64,000 bases of DNA, taken from the NCBI GenBank assembly GCA_013373175.1, contig JABXII010000008.1:78009-142008 (forward strand), written 5' to 3'. Origin of the DNA: Campylobacteraceae bacterium (GTDB lineage Bacteria > Campylobacterota > Campylobacteria > Campylobacterales > Arcobacteraceae). The position numbers and the translations under genes are program-made. Positions 7,607 to 15,460 of the stretch are shown here, one piece after another; the stretch's first letter is position 1; every line of letters starts with the position of its first letter. Under the pieces are notes generated by a model. It was not told the origin of the DNA, did no database searches, and saw nothing but the letters and a program-made list of their open reading frames with translations.

Positions 7607-8203
7607 ATGAGAAAAAGTGAATTTGAAATAAATAACAAAGAGATTATAGAAGAGATATTAAATAGCAGTGAATATGCAACTTTAGCACTATCTTGTGATA
7701 ATAAACCTTACAGTGTACCTGTAAATTTTGTCCATGATGGAAATGTTGTATACTTTCATGGAGCAAAAAAAGGTAAGAAAAAAGAGTTTATTCAATCAAA
7801 CTCTTATGCTGCTTTTAGTGTTGCTTTACCTTACTCTTTAATTCAATCATATTTTAGTAGTAATGATGAAATGGCTTGTCCTGCAACACAGTTTTTTAGA
7901 TCAGTTTGTGCAAGTGGACAAGTGGTTATTGTAGAAGATTATGATGAAAAAGTAAAAGCCTTGTCTCTTTTGATGAAAAAACTTCAGCCAGAAGGTAAAT
8001 ATAAGTCATTGAATGAAGAAGTTTATATTAAAATGATTAATGCAACAGAAGTTTTTAGATTTGATATTGAAGATATGACTGGAAAACTAAAAGTAGGGCA
8101 AAATTTACCTCAAGCTAGATTCAATATGGTTTTAGATTACCTTGGAAAAAGAGGTTATAATATAGATAAAGAAACAATTACAAATATGAAAGAAAATAGA
8201 TGA
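7607..8203 (+). CDS. Pyridoxamine 5'-phosphate oxidase-like FMN-binding protein, copy 2
   Basis: Split-barrel FMN-binding protein, 198 residues. The N-terminal core (YATLALSCDNKPYSVPVNFVHDGNVVYFHGAKKGKKKEF) matches the pattern of the 157-residue paralogue at 3389-3862. The protein continues with a C-terminal extension of about 40 residues (IEDMTGKLKVGQNLPQARF...) of the type found in nitroflavin-reductase-like members. GGAGG-like ribosome site (AAGGAGGAATAA) overlaps the end of the AhpD-like gene. The stop overlaps the next gene's ATGA. Likely reduces or binds a flavin/PLP-like cofactor; substrate unknown. Confidence 0.85.
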   Translation: MRKSEFEINNKEIIEEILNSSEYATLALSCDNKPYSVPVNFVHDGNVVYFHGAKKGKKKEFIQSNSYAAFSVALPYSLIQSYFSSNDEMACPATQFFRSVCASGQVVIVEDYDEKVKALSLLMKKLQPEGKYKSLNEEVYIKMINATEVFRFDIEDMTGKLKVGQNLPQARFNMVLDYLGKRGYNIDKETITNMKENR

Positions 8204-8796
8204 AAAAAACAGTAGTAAAAGAAGAAAATAATATGGTATTAAAAGTCGCAGAATTAAGTGATATAGATGATGTTTTAGAATTACACTATAAGTATCAAGT
8301 GGATTCAATCAAAGAAGAAGATAAAAAAGACGGTTTTGTTACAACGCCTTTTACAAAAGAACAACTTACAAGTTTAATTGAGCAAGAACAAGGTTTATTT
8401 ATTGCAAGACTTGATGGAAAAGTTGTAGCTTATGTTATGTGTGCTTCATGGCAGTTTTGGTCTTCTTGGCCTATGTTTAGATTTATGATTGAAGAGTTGC
8501 CTAAATTAAACTATTTAGGACAAACATTAAGCGTAGAAAATTCATATCAATATGGACCTGTATGTATTGATAAAAGTGTAAGGGGAAAACAAGTATTAGA
8601 AAGAATTTTTGAATATGCAAGAGTATGCATGGCAAAAAGATATCCAATATTAGTGACTTTTATAAATAAAATAAATCCAAGGTCTTATGAAGCCCATACT
8701 AGAAAGTTAGGATTAGAAGTAATTCAAGAGTTTGAGTTTAACAATAATCAATACTATGAGTTAGTATATGACACTTCAAAGGAAGTAAAACTATAG
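8200..8796 (+). CDS. GNAT family N-acetyltransferase
   Basis: GCN5-related acetyltransferase, up to 198 residues. The fold runs VLKVAELSDIDDVLELHYKYQ (strand 1/helix 1), ARLDGKVVAYVM (strands 2-4), then YGPVCIDKSVRGKQVLERIFEYAR, the acetyl-CoA pyrophosphate loop (here V-R-G-K-Q), and NPRSYEAHTRKLGLE. The annotated ATG gives an ATGA overlap with the PNPOx-like gene; a second ATG at 8233 would start right at strand 1 and is a serious alternative. Last gene of the second MocR-linked operon, ended by a hairpin. Substrate unknown. Confidence 0.85.
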   Translation: MKKTVVKEENNMVLKVAELSDIDDVLELHYKYQVDSIKEEDKKDGFVTTPFTKEQLTSLIEQEQGLFIARLDGKVVAYVMCASWQFWSSWPMFRFMIEELPKLNYLGQTLSVENSYQYGPVCIDKSVRGKQVLERIFEYARVCMAKRYPILVTFINKINPRSYEAHTRKLGLEVIQEFEFNNNQYYELVYDTSKEVKL

Positions 8797-8818
8797 AAGA
8801 AAACTCTTCTATAGTTTT
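8787..8818. terminator. Bidirectional hairpin terminator
   Basis: Perfect 14-bp stem AAAACTATAGAAGA / TCTTCTATAGTTTT with loop AAAC, spanning the GNAT stop codon and facing the convergent DsbC-like gene. A/T-rich tail on both sides. Confidence 0.85.
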
Positions 8819-8823
8819 ATTTA

Positions 8824-9552
8824 TTAATTTACAGTAATTCCATAATTTTGTAGCATTTGCGCCCAAATTATTCTATTACCATCTTTATCAAATAAAGTTG
8901 GAGTTCCACTTATCCCAAGCTCTCTTGCAATTTTCATTTGTTTATCTAAATCTTTTTCAAGTTTAGCTAATTCTTTTTCATCAATTTTTCTATTTTTAAA
9001 TGCTTCTGTATTTTTTGTAGTATTTAACATTGCTTCTTTTTTATCTTTATAAGAGTCTTGACTCATGATATAAAGTGAAATGTCTCTCGCATTTTTATGG
9101 AATGATAATGGGAAAAAGAATACTCTGATTTTAACTTTATCTTCTATTTGAGAGAAATAAGATTCAAACTTTTTACAATAAGGACATTCTGGGTCTGTAA
9201 AAAGTACATACTCATCACTTCCTGTTCCATAAGTAAAAGCTTCATTTCCTAGTGTTGATGAGATATCAACTGGTAATTGTAGTTGTTGACCATTTTGAGT
9301 GTTGATAGCATCTCCTGGAAGTAAATATTTTTTATCTTTTGTTAAGAAGATTGTGTCCATTCTTCCTTTTACTTTTACATTTAATCCATAAAGGCTTCCA
9401 AAATCATTTCCACCTTTTACTTCAACTTGTGCCATATTGATTAATGGTAAAGCTTGAATCTCTTTTAACTCTTTTTGTGATAATTTATCTGCTGCACTTA
9501 ATCCTGTAGTTAGTGATAGTGCTAATAAAATATTTCTAGCTGTTTTTATCAT
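8824..9552 (-). CDS. Periplasmic thiol:disulfide interchange protein, DsbC/DsbG-like
   Basis: Exported thioredoxin-fold protein, 242 residues. Signal peptide in residues 1-20 (RNILLALSLTTGLSA, cleavage before ADKLS). The middle is an N-terminal dimerisation-like region. The catalytic motif CPYC is at 123-126 within LFTDPECPYCKKF, and the cis-proline loop GISGTPTLFD near 221-226. Overall order and length match the DsbC/DsbG isomerase group, so it likely shuffles or reduces disulfides in the periplasm. AGGAA precedes ATG 9552. A 92-base gap separates it from the AEC transporter upstream, so it probably has its own promoter. Confidence 0.88.
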   Translation of the reverse strand: MIKTARNILLALSLTTGLSAADKLSQKELKEIQALPLINMAQVEVKGGNDFGSLYGLNVKVKGRMDTIFLTKDKKYLLPGDAINTQNGQQLQLPVDISSTLGNEAFTYGTGSDEYVLFTDPECPYCKKFESYFSQIEDKVKIRVFFFPLSFHKNARDISLYIMSQDSYKDKKEAMLNTTKNTEAFKNRKIDEKELAKLEKDLDKQMKIARELGISGTPTLFDKDGNRIIWAQMLQNYGITVN

Positions 9553-9644
9553 TTAATTTCCTATATAAAAATTTTAATGATAATACAATATTAATGTTTA
9601 GTTTACATGTAGTTTTTATTTGTGTAGATAATTTTTACTTATAG

Positions 9645-10544
9645 TTATATAATTATTAAAGATAAGATATAAGTTGTTATAAATGAAAAAATAATCCCAT
9701 ATCCTACAATTGCACTACTAAGTCTTGGAGCTAAATTTGCCATAGAAGCAACTGCCCCTGCTGTAATCATAGGTGCCATACCAGCCTCAAAGATAGAAGT
9801 TTTTCCAGCAAGATTATACCAATCAAACATAATACATACTCCAAAAGCAATAAGTGGGGCAATAATTAGTTTTATTAAAAGCCCAATACTAAGAGGGAGT
9901 AAATCATCTTTTGGAAGTTTAAATTGTAGTTGTAAACCAACTGCAACAAGTGCAACTGGAACTAAAGTATTTGCAAACTTTGTTAAGACATCTGTAATTA
10001 TAGGAGGAAAAGTTTGTCCTAAAAGAAGTAAGGCTATAACCAAAGCTATAAAAGAAGGGAAAGTTAGTATTTTTTGAACAATAACTCTAGGTTTAATATT
10101 CCCTGTAGTACTGTAATATGCAGTGATAAAAGTACCATAAGCTGCTAGGGCTAAAAAGGTTCCAAGTTGGTCATAGATTAAAACATAAGGTAAAGCCTCT
10201 TCTCCTAAATATAATTCAATAATAGGAATACCCATAATAGAACTGTTTGTTAAAATAGATACAAGAAGTAAACTTCCAGTTATACTTTTTGACCACGAAA
10301 ATATTTTAGAAAAAAATAAAACAATAACAGCAGAAACTGCCATTACAAGCCAAGCAATAATTGTTGGAATAAGGACATCAAATGAGAATGTTAGCTTTGG
10401 AACTTGTAATAAAATAATAGCAGGCAATGAAATATAAATAATATATTTATTTAAAATTATTGAAGTCTCTTCAGGGAAGATTTTAAACTTTTGAAGACCA
10501 TAACCTACTATAATTGCAATGGCAATTAGTGCAAAATTTTCCAT
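9645..10544 (-). CDS. AEC (auxin efflux carrier) family transporter
   Basis: Integral membrane permease, 299 residues with about ten hydrophobic helices, starting IAIIVGYGLQKFKIFPEE, typical of AEC carriers such as YfdV/MdcF-like proteins. Asn-containing helix SILTNSSIMGIP and the duplicated five-helix layout fit the family, which exports or takes up organic anions. Its ATG immediately follows the hxlR stop, so the two form a minus-strand operon, and HxlR may control it together with the divergent reductase operon. It could export an electrophile or its reduction product, but this is inference. Confidence 0.88.
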   Translation of the reverse strand: MENFALIAIAIIVGYGLQKFKIFPEETSIILNKYIIYISLPAIILLQVPKLTFSFDVLIPTIIAWLVMAVSAVIVLFFSKIFSWSKSITGSLLLVSILTNSSIMGIPIIELYLGEEALPYVLIYDQLGTFLALAAYGTFITAYYSTTGNIKPRVIVQKILTFPSFIALVIALLLLGQTFPPIITDVLTKFANTLVPVALVAVGLQLQFKLPKDDLLPLSIGLLIKLIIAPLIAFGVCIMFDWYNLAGKTSIFEAGMAPMITAGAVASMANLAPRLSSAIVGYGIIFSFITTYILSLIII

Positions 10545-10922
10545 CTATTTTTTTCTATTTAATTCTGTATGACACATATTGTCTTTTGTGATTTTGCCGT
10601 ATTCATTTACGTACTCTACACCCCAATCGAACATTTCATGTAATACTGGTTTTAATCTTTTACCTGCATCAGTTAAAGAGTAAACAACTTTAGGTGGAAC
10701 TTCTGGAAAAACCTCTCTATTTATAATATTCTTTTCTTCTAATTCTTTTAACTTAACAGTTAAAGTTTTTTGTGTTATTTCTGAAATTTCTTCATGTAAG
10801 TCTTTAAATCTTTTGTCACTTTCTAATAAATGCCAAATAATAGATAATTTCCATCTGTCATTAAAAATATCGAGTGTTACGTTGATAGAGCATCTAAACT
10901 CTTTATTATTAATATAATACAT
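10545..10922 (-). CDS. HxlR-family winged-helix regulator (probable redox/electrophile sensor)
   Basis: Small MarR-like winged helix of the HxlR family, 125 residues: CSINVTLDIFNDRWKLSIIWHL opens the fold, then the recognition helix ITQKTLTVKLKELEEKNII and the wing PPKVVYSLTDAGKRL. It has two cysteines, Cys11 near the N-terminus and Cys117 in the tail, reminiscent of YodB/CatR-type regulators of Bacillus, which sense quinones and diamide through an N-terminal cysteine and intersubunit disulfides. It is divergent from mdaB and a run of flavin reductases, which supports a quinone- or electrophile-responsive repressor. Likely operator at 10978-11002. Confidence 0.88.
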   Translation of the reverse strand: MYYINNKEFRCSINVTLDIFNDRWKLSIIWHLLESDKRFKDLHEEISEITQKTLTVKLKELEEKNIINREVFPEVPPKVVYSLTDAGKRLKPVLHEMFDWGVEYVNEYGKITKDNMCHTELNRKK

Positions 10923-10977
10923 TTAAATCCTTTCAATATTGTGATTATTATAACATAAGGATTATTAAACTCCATTA

Positions 10978-11002
10978 CTTACCTAAAGTAAAGTAAGGTA
11001 AG
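10978..11002. promoter_or_regulatory. Probable HxlR operator (inverted repeat)
   Basis: CTTACCT and AGGTAAG form a perfect inverted repeat around eleven bases in the 128-base region between hxlR and mdaB; GTAA half-sites are repeated inside it. Spacing of half-site centres (18 bp) suits a winged-helix dimer. Assignment to HxlR rests on position only. Confidence 0.6.
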
Positions 11003-11050
11003 ATTAAGTTAACAAGCTATATAATTTTCAAAAATAAACAAGGATTTTTT

Positions 11051-11629
11051 ATGAAAAATGTTTTGATTTTAAATGGACACCAATATTATGATGTTGTTGC
11101 TAAGGGTGAATTAACAAACAATTATATTAATACAGCAACGAAGTTTTTAGAAGATAAAGGCTTTACAGTAAAAACTACTCATATGGAAAAAGGTTATGAT
11201 ATTAAAGAAGAGTCTGAAAAATTAGTTTGGGCTGATTATGTGATTTTTCAATATCCAGTTTATTGGATGAGTATGCCATGGATTGCTAAAAAATATTTTG
11301 ATGAAGTTTTAACTCAAGGAGTTCATTATTCAGGTGATGGAAGAAGTAGAGAAGATTCATCTAAAACTTATGGAAGTGGTGGATTATTAAAAGGTAAGTA
11401 TATGTTATCTTTAACATATAATTGTCCAGAATCTGAGTTTGATAATGAAAAAGGTTTTTTTGATGGCTTATCATTAGATGATTCTCATGTTGCAGTACAT
11501 AAAATCTTCCAATTTTGTGGAATGCAAGCCTTAGAAAGTTATGCTGTGCATGATATTTTTAAAGGTGATTTAGATTTAGAAAAAGAATTAACAAAATTTG
11601 AAAAAACTTTAACTAAAAATTTTTTATAA
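11051..11629 (+). CDS. mdaB: NAD(P)H quinone oxidoreductase, MdaB family
   Basis: Flavodoxin-like FAD/FMN reductase, 192 residues, of the MdaB (modulator of drug activity B) group. Seen: VLILNGHQYY at the N-terminus, WADYVIFQYPVYWMSMPWIAKKYFDEV typical of MdaB/NQO2-like proteins, and the TYNCPESEF segment. It reduces quinones by two electrons in the cytosol, avoiding semiquinone radicals. First gene of the operon divergent from hxlR; AAGGA precedes the ATG. In E. coli mdaB pairs with ygiN; here an ABM-type protein occurs two genes downstream, supporting a quinone redox-cycle role. Confidence 0.88.
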   Translation: MKNVLILNGHQYYDVVAKGELTNNYINTATKFLEDKGFTVKTTHMEKGYDIKEESEKLVWADYVIFQYPVYWMSMPWIAKKYFDEVLTQGVHYSGDGRSREDSSKTYGSGGLLKGKYMLSLTYNCPESEFDNEKGFFDGLSLDDSHVAVHKIFQFCGMQALESYAVHDIFKGDLDLEKELTKFEKTLTKNFL

Positions 11630-11644
11630 AATATTGGAGTAATT

Positions 11645-12394
11645 ATGAATGAAATTATAAAACAATTAAGTACTAGAAAATCTATAAGACAATTTACAGG
11701 TGAAAGTGTAAAAGAAGAAGATTTAGAACTCATTATAAAAACAGCACAAAGATGTCCAACTTCTATAAATGGACAACAAATATCTTTAGTATATACAAGG
11801 GATAAAGAAAAAATAAAACAAATAGCAGAATTTTGCGCGGGACAACAACAAGTGGCAATTGCTGATGTATTTGTTTTTATATGTGTTGATTTCAACAGAA
11901 CTATTTTTGCAGTAGAACAAACAGGAGAAGAACACCAAATTGATAAATCAGCTGAAGGTGTACTTGTAGGTGCTGTTGATGCTGGAATTATGCTAAATGC
12001 AATACAAATAAGTGCAGAATCTCTTGGTTATGGAACAACTGCAATTGGTGCTGTTAGAAACCAACCTGCAGCTATAATTGAGTTATTAGGATTACCACAA
12101 AAAACATTTCCAATTGTAGGAACTACTATTGGAGTACCTACAAAAGAAGCAAAAGATGCACCTTTAAAACCTAGAATTCCAATTGAGAGCTTTGCCTTTG
12201 AAGAAAAGTATGATGATAAAAAAGTAAAAGATGGTGTTTTATTATATGAAAAACAGATGAAAAAGTTTAGAGTTGATAATAACATGGACTATTTACAATC
12301 ATATTGTGAACAAACTGCAAGTTATTATAAAAATATCTATTTTAGGAAAATTGAAGAGAACTATACAAAACAAGGTTTTGTATTTAAAGACTAA
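11645..12394 (+). CDS. NfsA/Frp-type NADPH-dependent flavin/nitro reductase
   Basis: Nitroreductase-family FMN enzyme, 249 residues. It begins with the FMN-contact motif STRKSIRQFTGESV, then RCPTSINGQQIS, and LGYGTTAIGAVRNQP in the C-terminal half, followed by GVPTKEAKDAPLKPRIP, an arrangement characteristic of the oxygen-insensitive NfsA/Frp group rather than NfsB. It would reduce nitroaromatics, quinones or flavins with NADPH. The gene lies 15 bases behind mdaB and ahead of the ABM gene in the same operon. Substrate unknown. Confidence 0.88.
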   Translation: MNEIIKQLSTRKSIRQFTGESVKEEDLELIIKTAQRCPTSINGQQISLVYTRDKEKIKQIAEFCAGQQQVAIADVFVFICVDFNRTIFAVEQTGEEHQIDKSAEGVLVGAVDAGIMLNAIQISAESLGYGTTAIGAVRNQPAAIIELLGLPQKTFPIVGTTIGVPTKEAKDAPLKPRIPIESFAFEEKYDDKKVKDGVLLYEKQMKKFRVDNNMDYLQSYCEQTASYYKNIYFRKIEENYTKQGFVFKD

Positions 12395-12405
12395 AAGGAA
12401 ATATT

Positions 12406-12714
12406 ATGAGTAACATAGTAGCAATTGTAAAAGCAAAAATAAAAAATAATAAACACGATGATCTAAGAAAAATAGCAAATATTTTACAGTATGAATATGC
12501 AGTAGATGAAAAAGGTTGTGAACAGTATGAATCATTTATTGATGGTGATACTTTTATTACTATTGAAAGATGGAGTTCTCAGGACTTACTTGATTTACAC
12601 CTTGAAGCTGAACATGTTAAAAAGTATGTACCAAAATTAAGAGAATGTGTAGTTGATGAAACATTTGATGTTCAATTTATAAAAAGTGATGATATCTCTT
12701 TTTTAAAAATATAA
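12406..12714 (+). CDS. Antibiotic biosynthesis monooxygenase (ABM) domain protein, YgiN-like
   Basis: Single ABM dimeric alpha-beta barrel domain, 102 residues: VAIVKAKIKNNKHDDLRKI, CEQYESFIDGDTFITIERWSSQDLLDLHLEAEHVKKYV. The conserved W and H around ERW...HLEAEH fit quinol monooxygenase YgiN and related small enzymes that oxidise quinols without a cofactor. In E. coli YgiN works next to MdaB in a menadione redox cycle; the same pairing here suggests a comparable job. Spacing to neighbours is 11 and 14 bases. Confidence 0.82.
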   Translation: MSNIVAIVKAKIKNNKHDDLRKIANILQYEYAVDEKGCEQYESFIDGDTFITIERWSSQDLLDLHLEAEHVKKYVPKLRECVVDETFDVQFIKSDDISFLKI

Positions 12715-12728
12715 AAGTATAAATATAA

Positions 12729-13652
12729 ATGAAAAAAGAAGAAAATAAAACCAAATATTTTATTGGTATGCTAATAGCTATGTTACTTTGGGGAATTGCT
12801 TGGACTTCTGGAAAAGCAGCAGTTGAACACTCAAATATACAAGTAGCTTCATTTTGGAGATATACTATTTCTTTTATAGGAATGATACCAGTTATAATTT
12901 ATATGAAAAGAACTTTAAAAACTGATTTTTTAGGATATTTTTATATGATTTTAGCTGGATTATTAAGTGCAGCTTTTAGTTACTTATTTTTTGCAGGTCT
13001 TGCCCATGGAAACGCTGGATACGGTGGAACTATGGTTACATCATTGGTTCCTTTACTTACATATTTTTTATCTATTTTGCTTTTTGGAACAAAAGTATCA
13101 GCAAAACAAGTACTAGCTTTAGGAATTGGTGTATTTGGAGCTATTGTTTTACTTCGTATTCCAATGGAGGGATTAGGCTTTTTAAATCTTGATAGTATAT
13201 ATTTCTTAGTGTGTGCTATTGTTTGGTCATTTGTTACAGTACTAACACAAAAGGCTTCAAAAAGAGTTGACCCTATGTTTTATACTTTAGTAATCTTTGG
13301 TGTAACTGCTTTTACAAATATGATTGTTGCCTTACCATATCATCCTTTTGAAATAGGATTATATGATTCAGTATTTTGGTTAAATATCTTATTCGTAGGA
13401 TTGTTTTCTGGAACTTTTGCAATGGCAATATTTTTTGCAAGTGCAAGTAGAATTGGTGCTCATAATACAGGTGTATTTATGTTTATAGTTCCAGTAGGTG
13501 CGATAATATCAAGTTATTTTGCATATAATGAGAAAATAGTATCTTCTACAGTAATTGGTTGTTTATTAGCACTAGTAGCTGTTATACTATTCAACAAAAA
13601 AAGTAAATTAGAAAAACTAAAACTCAAAGAAGCCAAGCTAGGAATTGAGTAG
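12729..13652 (+). CDS. DMT-superfamily (EamA) transporter
   Basis: Ten-helix drug/metabolite transporter, 307 residues with two EamA repeats. The N-terminus reads MLLWGIAWTSGKAAVEHSNIQ and the second repeat starts near FLVCAIVWSFVTVLTQKASKR. Ends in a lysine-rich cytosolic tail. Located inside the flavin-reductase operon, so it may export a product or toxic electrophile. The ribosome site is weak and the start lies 14 bases behind the ABM gene. Substrate cannot be predicted. Confidence 0.88.
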   Translation: MKKEENKTKYFIGMLIAMLLWGIAWTSGKAAVEHSNIQVASFWRYTISFIGMIPVIIYMKRTLKTDFLGYFYMILAGLLSAAFSYLFFAGLAHGNAGYGGTMVTSLVPLLTYFLSILLFGTKVSAKQVLALGIGVFGAIVLLRIPMEGLGFLNLDSIYFLVCAIVWSFVTVLTQKASKRVDPMFYTLVIFGVTAFTNMIVALPYHPFEIGLYDSVFWLNILFVGLFSGTFAMAIFFASASRIGAHNTGVFMFIVPVGAIISSYFAYNEKIVSSTVIGCLLALVAVILFNKKSKLEKLKLKEAKLGIE

Positions 13653-13690
13653 GTTTTTTTGATGTATAAAATTAAATTAAAAGGATAATT

Positions 13691-14320
13691 ATGGAAAAAA
13701 CATTTATGGAAGCAATGGATTTTAGACATGCTTGTAAGATATTTGATGAAACAAAAAAGATTTCAGATGAAGATTTAGAATATATTTTAGAAGTAGGTAG
13801 AAAATCACCTTCTTCATTTGGTATGGAACCTTGGAAGTTTTTAGTTATTACTAATGATGAATTAAAAGAAGAATTAAAAAAAGTATGTTGGAATCAACCT
13901 CAATTAACTACTTGTTCTCATCTTGTAATTATTCTTGCAGCAATTGAAGATGTTAAGCCTGAATCAGGTGTTGTAGCTAGAAAATTTGGAAGAAGAGAAA
14001 TGCCTCAAGAAAAATTAGATTTCTATTTAAATCTTTATGCTACTCATTTACAGCAAACTCTTTCTACTGATGAAAATATTTATGATTGGACTTCAAAACA
14101 AACATATATTGCAGCAGGAAATATGATGACAGCAGCAGCTGTTAGAGGTATTGATTCTTGTCCTATAGAAGGTTTTGAAAAAGAGAATGTAGAAAAAGTT
14201 TTAGAATTAGATACAACTAAATACCAATTATCTTTAGTATTACCATTTGGGTATAGAATTAATGAACAATCATCTCAACAAAGAGAAAAATTAGAAGATA
14301 TTGTAGAGTATATCAACTAA
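13691..14320 (+). CDS. NAD(P)H-dependent nitroreductase (NfsB/RdxA-like)
   Basis: FMN-dependent nitroreductase, 209 residues. FMN motifs: MDFRHACKIFDETKKIS, PSSFGMEPWKFLVI, and AAGNMMTAAAVRGIDSCPIEGF, a pattern typical of the NfsB/RdxA branch (compare metronidazole-activating RdxA of Helicobacter). Thus this operon carries two different nitroreductase branches. Preceded by AAAAGGATAATT ribosome site, 38 bases after the EamA gene. Likely reduces nitro compounds or quinones in the cytosol. Confidence 0.88.
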   Translation: MEKTFMEAMDFRHACKIFDETKKISDEDLEYILEVGRKSPSSFGMEPWKFLVITNDELKEELKKVCWNQPQLTTCSHLVIILAAIEDVKPESGVVARKFGRREMPQEKLDFYLNLYATHLQQTLSTDENIYDWTSKQTYIAAGNMMTAAAVRGIDSCPIEGFEKENVEKVLELDTTKYQLSLVLPFGYRINEQSSQQREKLEDIVEYIN

Positions 14321-14338
14321 CTATCAAAAGGAACAATA

Positions 14339-15370
14339 ATGAGTTTACTTTTAAGTTCTAATAATATTGGAAATTGTGAACTAAAAAATAAAGTAGTAAT
14401 GCCTCCAATGTGTATGTACAAAAGTGATAATAGTGCTAAGATTAAACCTTTTCACTCTTTTCATTATACTTCACGTGCAATTGGGAATGTTGGTTTGATT
14501 ATGGTTGAAGCAACAGCAATAGAACCCCGAGGTAGAATTTCTAATAATGATTTAGGACTTTGGGAAGACTCTCAAATTGCTGGACATAAACAAGTGGTAG
14601 AGCAAGTTCATGAATTTGGTTCAAAAATAGCTATTCAACTAGCCCACGCAGGAAGAAAGAGTTTAGTAAAGCAGACAACTCCCCTTGCTCCTTCTTCAAT
14701 TCCTTTTGACACAAATGGTAGTTTTAAAACACCCCAGTCTTTAGATTTAGAAAAAATAGCTTTAGTAAAACAGTTATTTTTAGATTCTGCAAAAAGAGCA
14801 AAAGAAGCTGGTTATGATATTTTAGAACTTCATGCAGCACATGGATATTTACTTTGTGAATTTTTATCCCCTTTAACAAACGAAAGAGAAGATATCTATG
14901 GTGGAAGTTTAGAAAATAGATGTAGATTAACTTTAGAGATTGCTAAGCTTTTAAAAGAACAGATAGATTTACCTTTAATTGTTCGTATTTCTGCAAGTGA
15001 ATGGAAAGAAAATGGGTGGGATATTGAAGATTCTATTTATTTATCAAAAGAGTTAGAAAACATTGGTGTAGATTCTATTCATGTTTCAGCAGGTGGAAAT
15101 CAAAAAGAGCAAGATCTAATGCCAGAACTTACTGCTTTATATCAATGCGATTATGCAAAAAAAATAAAAGAAAATATAAATATCCCTGTAATCGCAGTAG
15201 GACTAATAACAACTGCAAAACAAGGTGAAACTCTTTTAGAAGAAAAAGTTTGTGATTTCGTAGCTTACGGAAGAGAACTTTTAAGAGATTCAAATTTAGT
15301 ATTTAAATTTGCAAAAGAGTTTAATGAAAAAGAGTTAATAGATAACTCTTATCTTAGAGCATATTTATAA
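14339..15370 (+). CDS. Old yellow enzyme, NADPH dehydrogenase NamA/YqjM-like
   Basis: FMN TIM-barrel ene-reductase, 343 residues. Characteristic YqjM-type residues: Cys25 and Tyr27 in MPPMCMYKSD, the QLAHAGRKS loop, the AAHGYLLCEFLSPLTNERED active-site helix, and VAYGRELLRD at the phosphate site. Reduces activated C=C bonds of alpha,beta-unsaturated aldehydes, ketones, and nitro compounds; the Cys25 equivalent tunes FMN redox in YqjM. Last gene of the detoxification operon, followed by a strong palindromic terminator. Confidence 0.9.
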   Translation: MSLLLSSNNIGNCELKNKVVMPPMCMYKSDNSAKIKPFHSFHYTSRAIGNVGLIMVEATAIEPRGRISNNDLGLWEDSQIAGHKQVVEQVHEFGSKIAIQLAHAGRKSLVKQTTPLAPSSIPFDTNGSFKTPQSLDLEKIALVKQLFLDSAKRAKEAGYDILELHAAHGYLLCEFLSPLTNEREDIYGGSLENRCRLTLEIAKLLKEQIDLPLIVRISASEWKENGWDIEDSIYLSKELENIGVDSIHVSAGGNQKEQDLMPELTALYQCDYAKKIKENINIPVIAVGLITTAKQGETLLEEKVCDFVAYGRELLRDSNLVFKFAKEFNEKELIDNSYLRAYL

Positions 15371-15394
15371 AAGCTAATATTACCCTAGCTAAAC

Positions 15395-15426
15395 AAAGGC
15401 TTATTTACTTAAGTAAATAAGCCTTT
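15395..15426. terminator. Bidirectional hairpin terminator
   Basis: A 32-base perfect palindrome with 16-bp arms (left arm AAAGGCTTATTTACTT) between the convergent old yellow enzyme and 2-hydroxyacid dehydrogenase genes. A-rich on the right, T-rich when read from the left. Confidence 0.8.
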
Positions 15427-15460
15427 CAAAAGAAAAAAGTTATAAGTAAAATATTTAGGG

